Shown here: piece by piece, positions 62,711 through 64,000 of the stretch
Position numbering within the stretch: position 1 is the stretch's first letter
How the letters are laid out: each line of letters begins with the position of its first letter
NCBI RefSeq assembly: GCF_000186705.1
Contig: NZ_AEUE01000006.1
Coordinates: 124,001 to 188,000 of the forward strand
Direction: 5' to 3'
DNA from: Citromicrobium sp. JLT1363
Lineage (GTDB): Bacteria; Pseudomonadota; Alphaproteobacteria; Sphingomonadales; Sphingomonadaceae
DNA length: 64,000 bases
Position numbers and translations under genes: made by a program
The notes under the pieces: model-generated
The model's input: the letters and a program-made list of their open reading frames with translations, nothing else
What the model was told of the DNA's origin: nothing
The model's database searches: none

Positions 62711-63043
62711 GTGGCTTCGCATCTCAGCGTAACCGACCAACGGGCGGCCATCCGCCATCCGGTCGATTACAATGTGATCGCCGATTATCTCGGCCGGGGG
62801 GATGTGGACTTCCACATCAGCAATATCTCTGCGACCGGATTCATGATCGATAATGCTCAGGATGGTGAGCGCGGCGATCGCGTGATCGTCAGCTTCCCGG
62901 TCATCGGCCGGATCGAAGCCTATCTGATCTGGTCGAAGGATAACCGCGCGGGCTTCCAGTTCGAACGGATCATCCGCGTGGACGACTTCCTCGAGATGAT
63001 CGACCAGCTGCAGCCCAATCCGCGCCTTCGCCGCCGCCGCTAA
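62711..63043 (+). CDS. PilZ domain protein
   Basis: 110 residues starting GTG at 62711 with GGAGGA upstream. The c-di-GMP motif appears as RxxxR at R11 and R15 (QRAAIRHPV) and as the (D/N)xSxxG motif in ISNISATGFMID. A single-domain PilZ receptor, it probably responds to c-di-GMP; the partner is unknown. A 121-base gap upstream holds no clear terminator. Confidence 0.9.
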   Translation: MASHLSVTDQRAAIRHPVDYNVIADYLGRGDVDFHISNISATGFMIDNAQDGERGDRVIVSFPVIGRIEAYLIWSKDNRAGFQFERIIRVDDFLEMIDQLQPNPRLRRRR

Positions 63044-63115
63044 CCAAGTTCGGCCCAAAGCTGCGCTTCGCGGCAGCCCCGCAAAATTTGCTTTTGTCCC
63101 TTGCAGGCGCCTGCC

Positions 63116-64000
63116 ATGGGCTGGCGCGTGACGAAAACCGCCCCATCTCCAGACTCGTCCCCGCTGCGGATCCATAATTTCCGCGCCTACCTCGTCGCAC
63201 GTTTCTCCATGATCGTCGGCCAGTACGCGATGATGCTGATCATCGGCTGGCAGACCTATACCATCGCGCGCGGCAACGGGCTGAACGCGTTCGAGGCTTC
63301 GGGGCAGCTGGCCCTGATCGGCCTGCTGCAGTTCCTGCCGCTGTTCGTGCTCTCGCCCTTCTCGGGCCTCGCGGCGGACCGCTTCAACCGCAAGACCGTC
63401 TCGCGGCTGACCATCGGGCTGCAATTCCTCGGCGCGGGCTATCTCGCATGGACGACCTATACCGGCCATATCGACCTGACCGCGCTGTTCTCGGTCGCGG
63501 TGCTGCTGGGCGTGGTCCGTGCGTTCAACGGCCCTGCCCTGTCCGCACTGGCGCCCAACCTGGTGCCCAAGGCGATCCTGCCCAACGCCATCGCGCTGTC
63601 CTCTATCGCATGGCAGACGGGGATGATCGTCGGGCCGGCGGTGGGCGGCTATGCCTACGATGCCGCGCCTGCCCTCCCCTATGCCATCGCCTCCGGCCTC
63701 TTTCTGGTGTCGATCATCGCCATCAGCACGATCGGGAAGGTACCGCGTTCGCCCATCACCGGAGCACAGCGCCCGATCGGCCAGGTGATCGATGGATGGC
63801 GTTATGTCATCCATAACAAGATGGTCCTGGGCGCGATCACGCTGGACCTGATGGCGGTGTTCCTCGCCGGTGCCACCGCTCTGTTCCCGCCCTTCGCCTA
63901 CGACATCCTGCAGGTGGGCGAGACCGGTCTTGCGCAGCTAGCCGCGGCCCCCGCCATCGGCGCCGCCGTAACCGCGCTGTGGTTCAGCTTTCGTCCGCTG
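63116..64000 (+). CDS. MFS transporter, N-terminal part (cut by window end)
   Basis: 295 residues are visible before the window ends. At least eight helices are seen; the A-motif-like loop is GLAADRFNRKTVSR and another conserved part is NGPALSALAPNLVPKAILPNAIALSSIAWQTGMIVGPAVGG, typical of the MFS_3/EntS-like exporters (enterobactin or drug efflux type). The start is the ATG at 63116; a GTG four codons later is possible. The substrate cannot be told. Confidence 0.88.
   Translation, partial: MGWRVTKTAPSPDSSPLRIHNFRAYLVARFSMIVGQYAMMLIIGWQTYTIARGNGLNAFEASGQLALIGLLQFLPLFVLSPFSGLAADRFNRKTVSRLTIGLQFLGAGYLAWTTYTGHIDLTALFSVAVLLGVVRAFNGPALSALAPNLVPKAILPNAIALSSIAWQTGMIVGPAVGGYAYDAAPALPYAIASGLFLVSIIAISTIGKVPRSPITGAQRPIGQVIDGWRYVIHNKMVLGAITLDLMAVFLAGATALFPPFAYDILQVGETGLAQLAAAPAIGAAVTALWFSFRPL

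Overview
The window is a 64 kb, GC-rich, gene-dense stretch of an alphaproteobacterial chromosome. Protein content and gene order point to Sphingomonadales, most likely Erythrobacteraceae: an mltB/rlpA/dac/tmk/holB/metG/tatD chain, a divergent lppC and rsmI/yraN/gshB block, hrcA/grpE beside rph/rdgB/hemW, a vgr-related HExxH protein, and small palindromic repeats. The family placement is inferred from recall, not from a search. I see no insertion sequence, prophage, CRISPR array, rRNA or replication origin. Most of the window is housekeeping genome with lineage-specific genes between.

Layout. 1-1.7 kb: the end of hflX converges on mazG. 1.8-10.1 kb (minus strand): a compact run from a lytic transglycosylase through an RlpA-like SPOR lipoprotein, a D,D-carboxypeptidase, tmk, holB, metG, tatD and a PhnP-like hydrolase to a 55-residue membrane protein, most junctions overlapping by 1-17 bases. 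10.2-15 kb: tRNA-Ser(UGA), two very small genes, lpdA, and the pyruvate dehydrogenase E2 gene leading a four-gene overlapping unit that ends in a terminator. 15-26.7 kb: a universal stress protein, a peroxiredoxin-like protein, RNase R, and a minus-strand series radA, cvpA, NifU-like, MFS, alr, phaR, proS, DUF805. 26.8-30.5 kb: a large patatin-like lipase and a Sel1-type secreted protein. 30.5-38.2 kb: the chaperone region, with dnaK/dnaJ and DUF6438/hrcA/grpE around a copper chaperone, the vgr-related protein and a membrane protein. 38.3-48 kb: rph/rdgB/hemW/xerC, DedA, gshB, yraN, rsmI, lppC and parE. 48-64 kb: a more lineage-specific part with an alpha/beta-hydrolase lipoprotein, an ECF-like sigma factor with a membrane partner, a hydrolase-OsmC fusion, a secreted serine hydrolase, a MoxR ATPase and its CoxE-like VWA partner, an L,D-transpeptidase, a second member of the 193-residue membrane family, DUF817, a NamZ-type protein, tyrS, a PilZ protein and the start of an MFS transporter.

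Themes. Peptidoglycan and envelope functions recur: MltB-like, RlpA-like, carboxypeptidase, alanine racemase, L,D-transpeptidase, LppC and a NamZ-like protein. Proteostasis (HrcA, GrpE, DnaK, DnaJ), RNA turnover (RNase R, RNase PH) and three aminoacyl-tRNA synthetases (Met, Pro, Tyr) are also here. I found no clear new multi-gene system. The most interesting leads are an RlpA-like protein that has lost catalytic residues, a pair of paralogous 193-residue membrane proteins, a CoxE-like protein with an altered metal site, a NifU-like protein lacking usual ligands, and an MFS carrier with a roughly 100-residue periplasmic insert.
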